This document shows, one piece after another, positions 56,907-64,000 of a stretch of 64,000 nucleotides of DNA. Under the pieces are notes generated by a model. That model had not been told where the DNA came from, did not search any database, and saw only the letters and a list, made by a program, of their open reading frames with translations. Source of the stretch: Cryobacterium sp. (GTDB lineage: Bacteria > Actinomycetota > Actinomycetes > Actinomycetales > Microbacteriaceae); contig JAHBSS010000002.1 of NCBI GenBank assembly GCA_019639015.1, forward strand, positions 1 to 64,000, given 5' to 3'. The position numbers and the translations under genes were made by a program. The stretch's first letter is position 1; every line of letters starts with the position of its first letter.

Positions 56907-58148
56907 TTGACCAACGTGAAACTAACTAAATCTGTTGACTTTGATTGGTTGCAACCATCGGAGTACTGGCAGAGGCTACAAACTGCGACAGCGGATTTGG
57001 AAACACCGTTCGGAGTGATTTCGGCCGAAGCCCTAGCCTTCAACGCGCAGAACCTGCTCGATCGGATGCCGAACCACTCGACTCCGAAGACAATTCGTGT
57101 CGCGACAAAGTCGATTCGAGTTCGCGAAATCATTCAAGCCGTTGAGGCTTTACCTGGATATCGTGGTGCGCTCGCATTCACGCTGCCAGAAGCGCTTTGG
57201 CTCGCAGAGTGGATTCCGGATGTCGTCGTCGCCTACCCAAGCGTCGATCGATCCGCTTATGAACGCCTTGGTCGTGACGACAAACTTGCGTCAAGAGTCA
57301 CGGTGATGATCGACGATGGTGCTCAATTGGATTTAATCGATTCGGTAATTCCTCCTGCCAAGCGCAATGAGATTAGGGTCTGCCTAGAACTTGATGCCGC
57401 ATGGGATGCTCCCTTGCTTGGCCACATGGGGGCTTGGCGCTCGCCGCTACATTCCGTTGATCAAGTGCGAACTCTCGCCGAGACTGTAGTTGAAAGAAAA
57501 GGTTTTGAACTTGTCGGCCTCATGGGCTACGAGGGTCAAATCGCCGGGACTGTGGACGAACCTGAAGGCAAACCAATTTACGGGGCACTCGTGCGTTGGA
57601 TGCAATCAAGGTCAGCGAACGAAATAGCCGAGCGTCGAGCCAAAGCCGTGGCTTCGGTGCGAGAACTAACCGCGCTTGAGTTTGTAAATGGTGGTGGCAC
57701 GGGTTCGATCGAGTCAACTGGTGCTGAGGAGGCGGTAACAGAAGTGGCTGCCGGCAGCGGACTGTTTGGTCCGCACCTGTTTGATCACTATTCAAAGTTT
57801 TCACCGGCACCCGCTGCATCTTTCGCTCTGTCGGTGGTGCGAAAGCCCCGGCCAGATATGGCGACCATACTGGGGGGAGGTTGGGTGGCATCCGGCCCAC
57901 CGGGAATTGATCGCCTGCCGAAACCAGTCTGGCCGGTCGGGCTCAAGATGGTTCCTAGGGAAATGGCTGGAGAAGTGCAGACCCCTCTCACCGGTGCGAG
58001 CACTCTAAAGATTGGTGATCGTGTTTGGTTTAGACACACGAAATCCGGCGAACTCGCCGAACACCTGAACGAGATTGCAATTGTTGAAGGAGAGCGAGTC
58101 GTTCAAATGATGCCGACGTATCGCGGGGAAGGAAAAGCATGGCTGTGA
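56907..58148 (+). CDS. Fold-type III PLP enzyme (amino acid deaminase/aldolase-like)
   Basis: 413 residues of the alanine-racemase-fold group that includes D-threonine aldolase and D-serine dehydratase-like proteins. The PLP lysine is Lys68 (VATKSIRV), and the C-terminal PTYRGEGKAW block is conserved in the amino acid deaminase subgroup. The exact reaction is not established. TTG 56907 starts 5 bp after the MFS stop; GTG 56916 is an alternative. Its stop overlaps the next ATG. Similar proteins are often found beside ALO-type oxidases in actinobacteria (recalled, not checked here). Confidence 0.8.
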   Translation: MTNVKLTKSVDFDWLQPSEYWQRLQTATADLETPFGVISAEALAFNAQNLLDRMPNHSTPKTIRVATKSIRVREIIQAVEALPGYRGALAFTLPEALWLAEWIPDVVVAYPSVDRSAYERLGRDDKLASRVTVMIDDGAQLDLIDSVIPPAKRNEIRVCLELDAAWDAPLLGHMGAWRSPLHSVDQVRTLAETVVERKGFELVGLMGYEGQIAGTVDEPEGKPIYGALVRWMQSRSANEIAERRAKAVASVRELTALEFVNGGGTGSIESTGAEEAVTEVAAGSGLFGPHLFDHYSKFSPAPAASFALSVVRKPRPDMATILGGGWVASGPPGIDRLPKPVWPVGLKMVPREMAGEVQTPLTGASTLKIGDRVWFRHTKSGELAEHLNEIAIVEGERVVQMMPTYRGEGKAWL

Positions 58149-59476
58149 CTAAGGGGACTGAGTTGCTGACACCAGGCAAGCGTTGGACGAATTGGGGCAG
58201 AGTTGAACGAGTCGTGCCGAAGTTCGCTTCGAAACCCTCAAACATTGAAGAAGTCCAGCAGACCATCTTGCGCGCCCGCGAATTGGGCGTGCCGGTAAAG
58301 GCAATCGGTGCTGGACATAGTTTTACGGCGATCGCGATTGCCCCTGGAGTGCAGCTCGATCCAAGCGGACTCGACGGGCTTCTAGAAGTGGATGCGAAAT
58401 CAAAGAGGGTAAAAATTGCCGCGGGCACCAACCTTTACCAACTTCCTGCACTACTAAGTCCACACGGTTTGGCGATGGAGAACCTTGGAGACATCGATCG
58501 GCAAACGATCTCCGGCGCAACTTCTACCGGCACGCATGGGACAGGTGGGAAATTCAGGGGGATTGCGGCGCAAATTGTGGCAGCAACCCTGGTGAAAGCC
58601 GACGGCGAGATTTTGGTCGTTTCTGAAACAGAAAACAAAGAATTGCTTCCTGCTGTGCGGCTCGGGCTCGGGGCTCTCGGGATTCTCGTTGATCTCACGA
58701 TTCAATGTGTTCCGGCATTTGTAATGCAAGCAATCGAAAAGCCTGAACCAATGGAGACCGTTCTCAACGAATGGGACGAAAGAGTAGATGGGACTGATCA
58801 CTTCGAGTTCTATTGGTTCCCTTACACCGACACAGTGTTGACTAAGTCAAACAAGAGACTCCACGCTGAAACTAAGTTGCAACCGCTCGGAAAGCTGAAG
58901 CGCTGGGTAGATGATGTCGCGGTTTCAAATGGCGTATTTGAACTGACGTGCGCTACCGGCAAGCTCATTCCAGCCGCTGTTCCAGGCATCAATCGAATCG
59001 CGACGAAACTCACTGGAAACCGCGAGTTTACCGACGTGTCAACCTCGGTTTTCACAACCCAACGCACGGTACATTTTCGCGAGATGGAATATGCAATCCC
59101 GCGCGAAGCGATCCCAAATGCGGTGCGCGAAATCAACTCGATGATTCGCAAGCGGGACTTCAAGATTTCGTTCCCAATCGAAGTTCGGGCAGCAGCTCAA
59201 GATGACTTGTGGCTCTCAACGGCTTTCGGTCGAGAAAGTGGCTACATCGCGGTTCACCGCTACTGGCGCGAGAACTATCTGGAATACTTCAAAGCAGTGG
59301 AGCAGATAATGAACAGTTATGATGGCAGACCGCATTGGGGCAAGATCCACTTTCAGGATGCCGAATCACTTTCAAAACTCTACCCAAAGTATGAAGCGTT
59401 TTTGAAAGTGCGTAACATGTTGGACCCAGAACGCATCTTCGCGAACCCATATCTTGATCGAGTTCTTGGCGCATGA
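58139..59476 (+). CDS. FAD-dependent aldonolactone/alditol oxidase (ALO family)
   Basis: 445 residues. The FAD domain has IGAGHSFTAIA with His60 in the position that carries covalent FAD in the family, followed by GISGAT-type ISGATSTGTHGTGGKF. The C-terminal ALO domain includes FYWFPYTD and the ending HWGKIHF...LYPKYEAFLKVRNMLDPERIFANPYLDRVLG, matching D-arabinono-1,4-lactone/L-gulonolactone and alditol oxidases. It would oxidise a lactone or polyol with O2, giving H2O2. Start and stop overlap the neighbouring genes. The true substrate is unknown. Confidence 0.87.
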   Translation: MAVTKGTELLTPGKRWTNWGRVERVVPKFASKPSNIEEVQQTILRARELGVPVKAIGAGHSFTAIAIAPGVQLDPSGLDGLLEVDAKSKRVKIAAGTNLYQLPALLSPHGLAMENLGDIDRQTISGATSTGTHGTGGKFRGIAAQIVAATLVKADGEILVVSETENKELLPAVRLGLGALGILVDLTIQCVPAFVMQAIEKPEPMETVLNEWDERVDGTDHFEFYWFPYTDTVLTKSNKRLHAETKLQPLGKLKRWVDDVAVSNGVFELTCATGKLIPAAVPGINRIATKLTGNREFTDVSTSVFTTQRTVHFREMEYAIPREAIPNAVREINSMIRKRDFKISFPIEVRAAAQDDLWLSTAFGRESGYIAVHRYWRENYLEYFKAVEQIMNSYDGRPHWGKIHFQDAESLSKLYPKYEAFLKVRNMLDPERIFANPYLDRVLGA

Positions 59477-60897
59477 CAAAGACGTTCTTGCAGGATGCCG
59501 ATCTTGTACCGGAGGAGTTTGCCAAGCGAATTCCTTCAGATTTCACGGTCGGAGTTTCCACCTCAGCTTTCCAAATAGCTGGCGCGGTGTCTGAGGGTGG
59601 TCGCACTCGATCAACTTGGGACACATTCATGGCACAGCCGGGACGCATCTCTGACAAGAGCACCGCAAAGGTTGCAGCTGACCACTACCACCGCTACAGG
59701 GAAGATGTTGATCTAATACAGAAGCTAGGTGTCGATTCATACCGGCTATCGGTCTCCTGGCCAAGGGTTCAGCCAGGCGGAAAAGGTGCAGTCAATCAAG
59801 AAGGGATTGACTTTTACGACAAGCTTCTAGATGCACTTTTGCAGGCCGGGGTGCGCCCAATGGTCACGATCTACCACTGGGAAACCCCCGAAGAGTTACA
59901 GGAACAAGGCGGATGGCTAAACCGCGAAACAGCGAAGCGGCTAGGTGACTTCGCAGAAATTCTCGGCAAGGCATTCGGCGATCGTGTAGATAAGTGGGTG
60001 ACGATTAACGAACCAACTACCGTCACATTGAACGGATATGGCCTCGGTATCCACGCTCCGGGCGAAGAACTACTGTTTGATGCTCTTCCGGCAGCCCACA
60101 ATCAGCTTTTGGGTCACGGGCTAGCGGTTCAAGCTTTGCGTGGTGTTGGGGTTAAAGGTGGAATTGGAATTACCAATGTCCATTCCCCGGTTGTGCCAGC
60201 AAGAGGCAAATTTCTTGACAAGTATTTTGCCACAGTTTTCGATCTGGTCCACAACCGCATTTTTGCCGACCCGGTATTGCTCGGGCGATATCCAAAAGCT
60301 CCTTTCGGAGCCGGGCGGGTGCTTAAGTCTCTTGATGACTTAGATCCGGATGACTTGAAGATCATCCACCAGCCTTTGGATTTCTACGGCATGAACTACT
60401 ACATGCCGACTCGAATCAAAGCGGGTTCACCGAAAATCGGTACAACCCCGGACGGCGAAACCGAGACCATAAAACAAGTCCCGTTCTCGCTAGAACCGTT
60501 CCCCGAATTCGCAAAAACCGGTTTCGGCTGGCCGGTTGCGCCCGAATACCTTGCTGTCGCCCTCGGTGACATGGCGGAGCGCTACGGAGACGCCATGCCT
60601 CCCATCTACATCACGGAAGGTGGGGTGAGTTATCCGGATGCGCGAGCCGCAAGTGGACATTTTCACGATGAGCGACGGATTGACTATTTGGCGGAACACA
60701 TCGCGATAGTTCTAAACGGCGCCCCGGGAATTGACGTGAAAGGTTACTTCGTTTGGTCGCTAATCGACAACTGGGAGTGGGCAGCTGGATTCAGTCAAAG
60801 ATTCGGACTCGTCCATGTTGATTTCGACTCACTTGAGCGAACCCCGAAGGACTCATACCGCTGGCTGCAAGGCGTGCTCGCTGCTCGAAAGCGCTAG
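59473..60897 (+). CDS. GH1 beta-glucosidase
   Basis: 474 residues of glycoside hydrolase family 1. The acid/base Glu180 is in WVTINEP, the nucleophile Glu382 in IYITEGG (family ITENG, here Gly replaces Asn), with YRLSVSWPRVQP and the C-terminal GYFVWSLIDNWEWAAGFSQRFGLVHVDF. No signal peptide is seen, so it acts in the cytoplasm on imported beta-glucosides. It is the last gene of the operon, ATGA-overlapping the ALO gene. The Asn to Gly change next to the nucleophile is notable but does not remove a catalytic residue. Confidence 0.92.
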   Translation: MTKTFLQDADLVPEEFAKRIPSDFTVGVSTSAFQIAGAVSEGGRTRSTWDTFMAQPGRISDKSTAKVAADHYHRYREDVDLIQKLGVDSYRLSVSWPRVQPGGKGAVNQEGIDFYDKLLDALLQAGVRPMVTIYHWETPEELQEQGGWLNRETAKRLGDFAEILGKAFGDRVDKWVTINEPTTVTLNGYGLGIHAPGEELLFDALPAAHNQLLGHGLAVQALRGVGVKGGIGITNVHSPVVPARGKFLDKYFATVFDLVHNRIFADPVLLGRYPKAPFGAGRVLKSLDDLDPDDLKIIHQPLDFYGMNYYMPTRIKAGSPKIGTTPDGETETIKQVPFSLEPFPEFAKTGFGWPVAPEYLAVALGDMAERYGDAMPPIYITEGGVSYPDARAASGHFHDERRIDYLAEHIAIVLNGAPGIDVKGYFVWSLIDNWEWAAGFSQRFGLVHVDFDSLERTPKDSYRWLQGVLAARKR

Positions 60898-60917
60898 CGT
60901 TTCAAGTTGAACACGTT

Positions 60918-61652
60918 CTAGTTGGTACGACGCCTTAGTGTCGCCGATCCCAATATGACTGCACCGACAGCGAACGCAAGAATTATCAGTATTTTCATTC
61001 CGATGTAGTTGGCATCTTCTGTGTCTTTCGCTATTGCGTTCAACGCGTCAATCACGTGTGAGAGCGGAAGCCAATCAGAGATTGCGTGAAGCACATCCGG
61101 CATGGTGTCGCGAGGCAAAAACACACCCCCCAGGAGAATCTGCGGAAACACCAGGGCGGGCACAAACTGTGCGACTTGGAACTCACTATTTGCGAACGCG
61201 CTCGCGAGCAATCCAAGTGTCGTGCCGAGCACGGCATCGGCGAGCGCTACCCACAATAAGAGCCAAATAGAACCCTTGGTGTCTAGACCGCAAACCCACA
61301 CTGCGAACCCGACTGCGATTGCCGATTGCAGGATGGCCAAGAAACTGAAGGCAAGCGCGTAACCGAGGGTGAATTCGAACTTGCTTATTGGCATCGTGAG
61401 TAGTCGCTCCAAGGTCCCGCTTCGACGTTCACGCAAGGTTGTGATGCTTGTGACAAGGAACATGACTGTGAACGGAAACAAAGCAAGCACGGCTGGACCA
61501 AACTGGTCGAAGAAAGGTGTGTCGGAGAATATCCAGGCCATGAGTCCAACTAGCAAGCTCGGCACGAGCAGCAGTAGCCCTAACGTTCTCGGATCATGAG
61601 CAATCTGGGTTAGCACTCGACTGGCGGTTCGCCATGCATTTTGAATTCGCAT
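60918..61652 (-). CDS. ABC-2 type transporter permease
   Basis: 244 residues with six helices and the ABC2_membrane fold: FPFTVMFLVTSITTLRERRSGTLERLLTMPISKFEFTLGYALAF and FPQILLGGVFLPRDTMPDVLHAISDWLPLSHVIDAL. It is the membrane partner of the ATPase encoded directly upstream; ATG 61652 overlaps the ATPase stop. The pair likely exports a drug or small molecule, under the TetR regulator of the same operon. Confidence 0.9.
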   Translation of the reverse strand: MRIQNAWRTASRVLTQIAHDPRTLGLLLLVPSLLVGLMAWIFSDTPFFDQFGPAVLALFPFTVMFLVTSITTLRERRSGTLERLLTMPISKFEFTLGYALAFSFLAILQSAIAVGFAVWVCGLDTKGSIWLLLWVALADAVLGTTLGLLASAFANSEFQVAQFVPALVFPQILLGGVFLPRDTMPDVLHAISDWLPLSHVIDALNAIAKDTEDANYIGMKILIILAFAVGAVILGSATLRRRTN

Positions 61653-62404
61653 CAGGCCACCCGCTTAGAATCGCTAGTTTGTTCGTCAAAGTCAGGTTCG
61701 TTTCGAATCAAGCGCAGGAAGGCGTCATCCGGGTCGGTGGCTCCCGTGCGTTTGAGTAACCCGGCGGGTGTTTCATCGGCGAGAATTAGCCCGTTCCTTA
61801 GCAGGAGTAACCTGTCGCAACGGCTCGCCTCATCCATGACGTGACTTGAAACTAGCAACGTCGTGCCTTCAGCGGCGAGCTGGCGAAACAGCGTCCAAAG
61901 GTCCGCTCGCAGTACTGGGTCAAGGCCAACTGTTGGTTCGTCGAGCACGAGAAGCGCCGGTTTACCTAGTAGCGCAATTGCAAGGGATGTTCGATTAAGT
62001 TGACCACCGGAGAGCGTGGAAACAAGTTGCCTTGCTTGAGATTCAAGCCCGGTAACTTTCAATACTCGAGTCGCATCGTTTCGAGGGACGCGCATGATTG
62101 ATGCGAAATATTTCAGGTTCTGGATAACGGTGAGGTCCTCGTAGACGCTCGGGCTCTGGGAAACGTATCCGAGTTTTAGACGCAAGCTCTTGCTTCCGGC
62201 AGGCTCTCCAAGCACATTGATTTCGCCATGCACGTGTCTTTGTACCCCGACGATCGAGCGCATGAGTGTGGACTTGCCTGAACCGCTTGGCCCAAGGAGT
62301 CCGACAACGCTTCCTTCTGTAACATCAAAGTTCAGGCCGTGCAGGATTTCGTGCTTACCCCTAATTACTCGAAGGTCTTTCGCCGAGATCACAGAATTCA
62401 CCAT
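61652..62404 (-). CDS. ABC transporter ATP-binding protein
   Basis: 250 residues with a complete cassette: Walker A GPSGSGKST near 36-44, Q-loop VSQSPSVYEDL, signature LSGGQLNRTSLAIALL, Walker B LLVLDEPTVGLD and the H-loop SSHVMDEASRCD. It is of the ABC-2/DrrA-like exporter type. It lies 8 bp after the TetR gene and overlaps the permease start, so TetR-ATPase-permease form one transcript. Confidence 0.93.
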   Translation of the reverse strand: MVNSVISAKDLRVIRGKHEILHGLNFDVTEGSVVGLLGPSGSGKSTLMRSIVGVQRHVHGEINVLGEPAGSKSLRLKLGYVSQSPSVYEDLTVIQNLKYFASIMRVPRNDATRVLKVTGLESQARQLVSTLSGGQLNRTSLAIALLGKPALLVLDEPTVGLDPVLRADLWTLFRQLAAEGTTLLVSSHVMDEASRCDRLLLLRNGLILADETPAGLLKRTGATDPDDAFLRLIRNEPDFDEQTSDSKRVA

Positions 62405-62412
62405 GTGATGAA

Positions 62413-63060
62413 TTATTCTCTTGGTGATTGCTCCATGTCAATTGGATCATTTGAACCGGTGAGGTGCCACTGAATGATTGGACCGAAATGCAAAGCAGCA
62501 TCCTCAACTGAAATTTTTGCAAGCGGTTCAAACTTCACACCGTATCGAATTACAAACAACCCCACCAATTGGGACGCCGCCGCTGTCGCTCGAAAATCAC
62601 CATCCGGTACGTCGAGATACTTTGAAAGCTTTCCCACGACTTCACGGGTCATAAACTGGCGCAAAATTGTCGCTGCAAAATCGTGCGAAAGAGCCGTGCG
62701 AAGTAATCCAATGAATTGCTTTTGAGCGCTCGGTTTATCAAGGTTGGTCAGAGCGGCACGAACAAGATTTACCCCGATGAGTTCACGTGGTCCTGCTAGA
62801 GCCTCGCGAACAATTCGGTCCGGACGAACTGGCGCGGAAATTGTCTCGGCGAACAGATCGGCTTTGCTCGCAAAATAGTGATGAACAAGCGCGGGGTCGA
62901 CTCCTGCCACTTTGGCAATGCCTCGCATCGAAGTTGAATCGTATCCGCGAGATAGGAATTCCGAACTGGCGGCTTTCAAGATTGCGAGCCGAGTATCCCC
63001 GTGACCGGCACGACGACCCCTTCGTGTTCCCCGAAGTGCGGATTGGGCTTCGAGTGGCAT
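62413..63060 (-). CDS. TetR-family regulator of the ABC exporter operon
   Basis: 215 residues. The HTH lies at about 23-68 (RLAILKAASSEFLSRGYDSTSMRGIAKVAGVDPALVHHYFASKADLFAE), and the C-terminal part is a TetR_C ligand domain. As the first gene of the exporter operon it should repress it until a transported compound binds. It is divergent from lemA; a perfect 16-bp palindrome lies in the shared upstream region. Confidence 0.9.
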   Translation of the reverse strand: MPLEAQSALRGTRRGRRAGHGDTRLAILKAASSEFLSRGYDSTSMRGIAKVAGVDPALVHHYFASKADLFAETISAPVRPDRIVREALAGPRELIGVNLVRAALTNLDKPSAQKQFIGLLRTALSHDFAATILRQFMTREVVGKLSKYLDVPDGDFRATAAASQLVGLFVIRYGVKFEPLAKISVEDAALHFGPIIQWHLTGSNDPIDMEQSPRE

Positions 63061-63116
63061 GAAAAAAGGCTATCCCGAAGTTGTGAGAGCGGTAGGGGTT
63101 TGTTGTCGCACACTTT

Positions 63117-63146
63117 TTGAAACTGGGAGTTCTCCCAGCAGATACT
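63117..63146 (+). promoter_or_regulatory. lemA promoter containing a 16-bp palindrome
   Basis: A -35 box TTGAAA (63117-63122) and a -10 box GATACT (63141-63146) are 18 bp apart. The spacer is filled by CTGGGAGTTCTCCCAG (63123-63138), two perfect 7-bp arms around TT. It sits between the divergent tetR and lemA genes, so the TetR protein may control both sides. An alternative -10, TATAGT, lies at 63161-63166 region. Confidence 0.5.
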
Positions 63147-63240
63147 GAGTGCTAATTCGTTATAGTTGACCCCAAGCTGTAAGCACCCGGCGAACAGCGA
63201 ATCGCGGTTCAGCCGCACAGAACAGAAGGAGTCTTGGTCA

Positions 63241-63810
63241 ATGGAACCATTGCTCGTCATTATCGGCGTTATCGTACTGATCGTCGTAATTGTCGGTATT
63301 TACCTATGGGCGACCTATAACGGTTTGGTTCGACTCAACGTTCGTGTTGATGAGGCATGGAGCGATATAACAGTTCAGCTGAAGCGACGGGCTGATTTGA
63401 TCCCAAACCTAATTGAAGCGGTCAAAGGTTATGCCGCACACGAAAAGAGCGTGTTCGAGGAAGTAACTAAAGCTCGCGCCGAGTCTCTTAACGCCAGCAC
63501 TCCGAAGGAAGCTGCCGCGGCCGAGAATCATATTCAAGCTGCACTTAAGAGCATCTTCGCTGTCGCAGAAGCATACCCGCAGTTGCAGGCGAGCCAGAAC
63601 TACTTGCAATTGCAGGGCGAACTTGTCGACACTGAAGACAAGATCCAGGCTTCAAGGCGTTTCTACAACGGCGGCGTTCGTGAACTAAACACCAAGATCA
63701 AGGTGTTCCCGAACACGTTGTTTGTTCGCGGACTTGGATTCACCGAACGCGAGTTCTTCGAAGTTTCAGATTCGGCTGCAATTGCCGATGCTCCGAGAGT
63801 TCAGTTCTAG
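63241..63810 (+). CDS. lemA: LemA family protein
   Basis: 189 residues: an N-terminal membrane helix (LLVIIGVIVLIVVIVGIYLW) then the LemA helical domain starting YNGLVRLNVRVDEAWSDITVQLKRRADLIPNLIEAVKGYAAHE, with the late KVFPNTLFV. ATG 63241 has GAAGGAG upstream; an earlier in-frame start adds 25 residues before the helix. LemA is frequently paired with the HtpX protease, as here. Its molecular role is not firmly known. Confidence 0.93.
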   Translation: MEPLLVIIGVIVLIVVIVGIYLWATYNGLVRLNVRVDEAWSDITVQLKRRADLIPNLIEAVKGYAAHEKSVFEEVTKARAESLNASTPKEAAAAENHIQAALKSIFAVAEAYPQLQASQNYLQLQGELVDTEDKIQASRRFYNGGVRELNTKIKVFPNTLFVRGLGFTEREFFEVSDSAAIADAPRVQF

Positions 63811-63833
63811 GCAAAGTTCTTCGAATTTGTGTC

Positions 63834-63865
63834 TTGGCCTTGGCTGTAATGCAAGCCAAGGCCAA
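63834..63865. terminator. Hairpin between lemA and htpX
   Basis: TTGGCCTTGGCT (63834-63845) and AGCCAAGGCCAA (63854-63865) pair perfectly around an 8-nt loop. The right arm is followed by AACAACTG and not by T residues. It may partially end the lemA message or protect its 3' end. Confidence 0.55.
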
Positions 63866-63909
63866 AACAACTGTCTCCATCTGGTGAATTGTTAAGTCAA
63901 GGCTGAAAC

Positions 63910-64000
63910 ATGTATCGAGCTATTGCGCGTAACAAACGCAACACGGTGTTCATAGTCATCATGTTTGTGATTGTCGTAATCGCAATTGGAATGGCCGTGA
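63910..64000 (+). CDS. htpX: HtpX-like zinc protease, N-terminus (partial)
   Basis: From ATG 63910 the frame stays open to the window edge and encodes MYRAIARNKRNTVFIVIMF followed by further hydrophobic residues: a basic start and first membrane helix typical of HtpX. Position directly after lemA supports the call. The catalytic HExxH lies beyond the edge and cannot be seen. Confidence 0.7.
   Translation, partial: MYRAIARNKRNTVFIVIMFVIVVIAIGMAV

Overview
The window looks like chromosomal DNA of a Gram-positive actinobacterium, most likely Microbacteriaceae. By eye the GC is moderate (low to mid 50s percent), which is low for that family and recalls freshwater planktonic members. The call rests on gene order and family type: a PMT-type mannosyltransferase next to rsmI-metG-tatD-ksgA-ispE-ABC-F; tRNA-Gln-glmU-prs; rplY-pth-mfd; mazG; eno-ftsB/divIC-DUF501; and many GTG/TTG starts. 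The genus is not determined.

Layout. 0-4.3 kb: accessory regulators, namely a tail of an unknown gene, a Phd/VapC toxin-antitoxin pair with a readable promoter and operator, a PaaX-type repressor, an unusual LuxR-type protein with two HTH domains, and a lipoprotein. 4.3-10.7 kb: HrpA helicase, a VOC/HxlR pair, and an NAD(P)-binding protein with a small membrane protein. 10.8-16 kb: a complete methylcitrate operon (GntR, prpD, prpB, prpC) ending in a TauE-type permease, with two palindromic operators before the GntR gene. 16-20.4 kb: aldo/keto reductase, a PdxH-like oxidase, an MBL-fold hydrolase and a DUF255 thioredoxin-fold protein. 20.3-24.8 kb: a PMT mannosyltransferase coupled to a 955-residue Ig-repeat membrane protein.

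24.9-43.8 kb is mostly housekeeping: rsmI, metG, tatD, rsmA, ispE, ABC-F, MarR, tRNA-Gln, glmU, prs, a phosphatase, gnd diverging from gluconokinase, nadE, rplY, pth and mfd. 43.8-48.2 kb interrupts the usual mfd-mazG-eno order with a small membrane protein, an HNH endonuclease, a CPBP protease, a cluster of 17-bp repeats, ferritin and a TetR regulator. 48.2-54.6 kb: hisS, eno, ftsB-like, DUF501, a membrane-anchored subtilase and NDH-2.

54.6-64 kb: a short-armed tRNA-Leu(UAA) is followed by an 80-bp tandem array that repeats the tRNA 3' end. Next comes a tight five-gene operon (TetR, MFS, fold-III PLP enzyme, aldonolactone-oxidase-type flavoprotein, GH1 glucosidase). A TetR-controlled ABC-2 exporter on the minus strand and a divergent lemA-htpX pair close the window; htpX is cut by the edge.

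The parts most worth a second look are the tRNA-Leu array, the PMT/Ig-repeat pair, the glycoside/lactone oxidation operon, the dispersed 17-bp motif and the double-HTH LuxR protein. No CRISPR array, insertion sequence, prophage or replication origin was seen.
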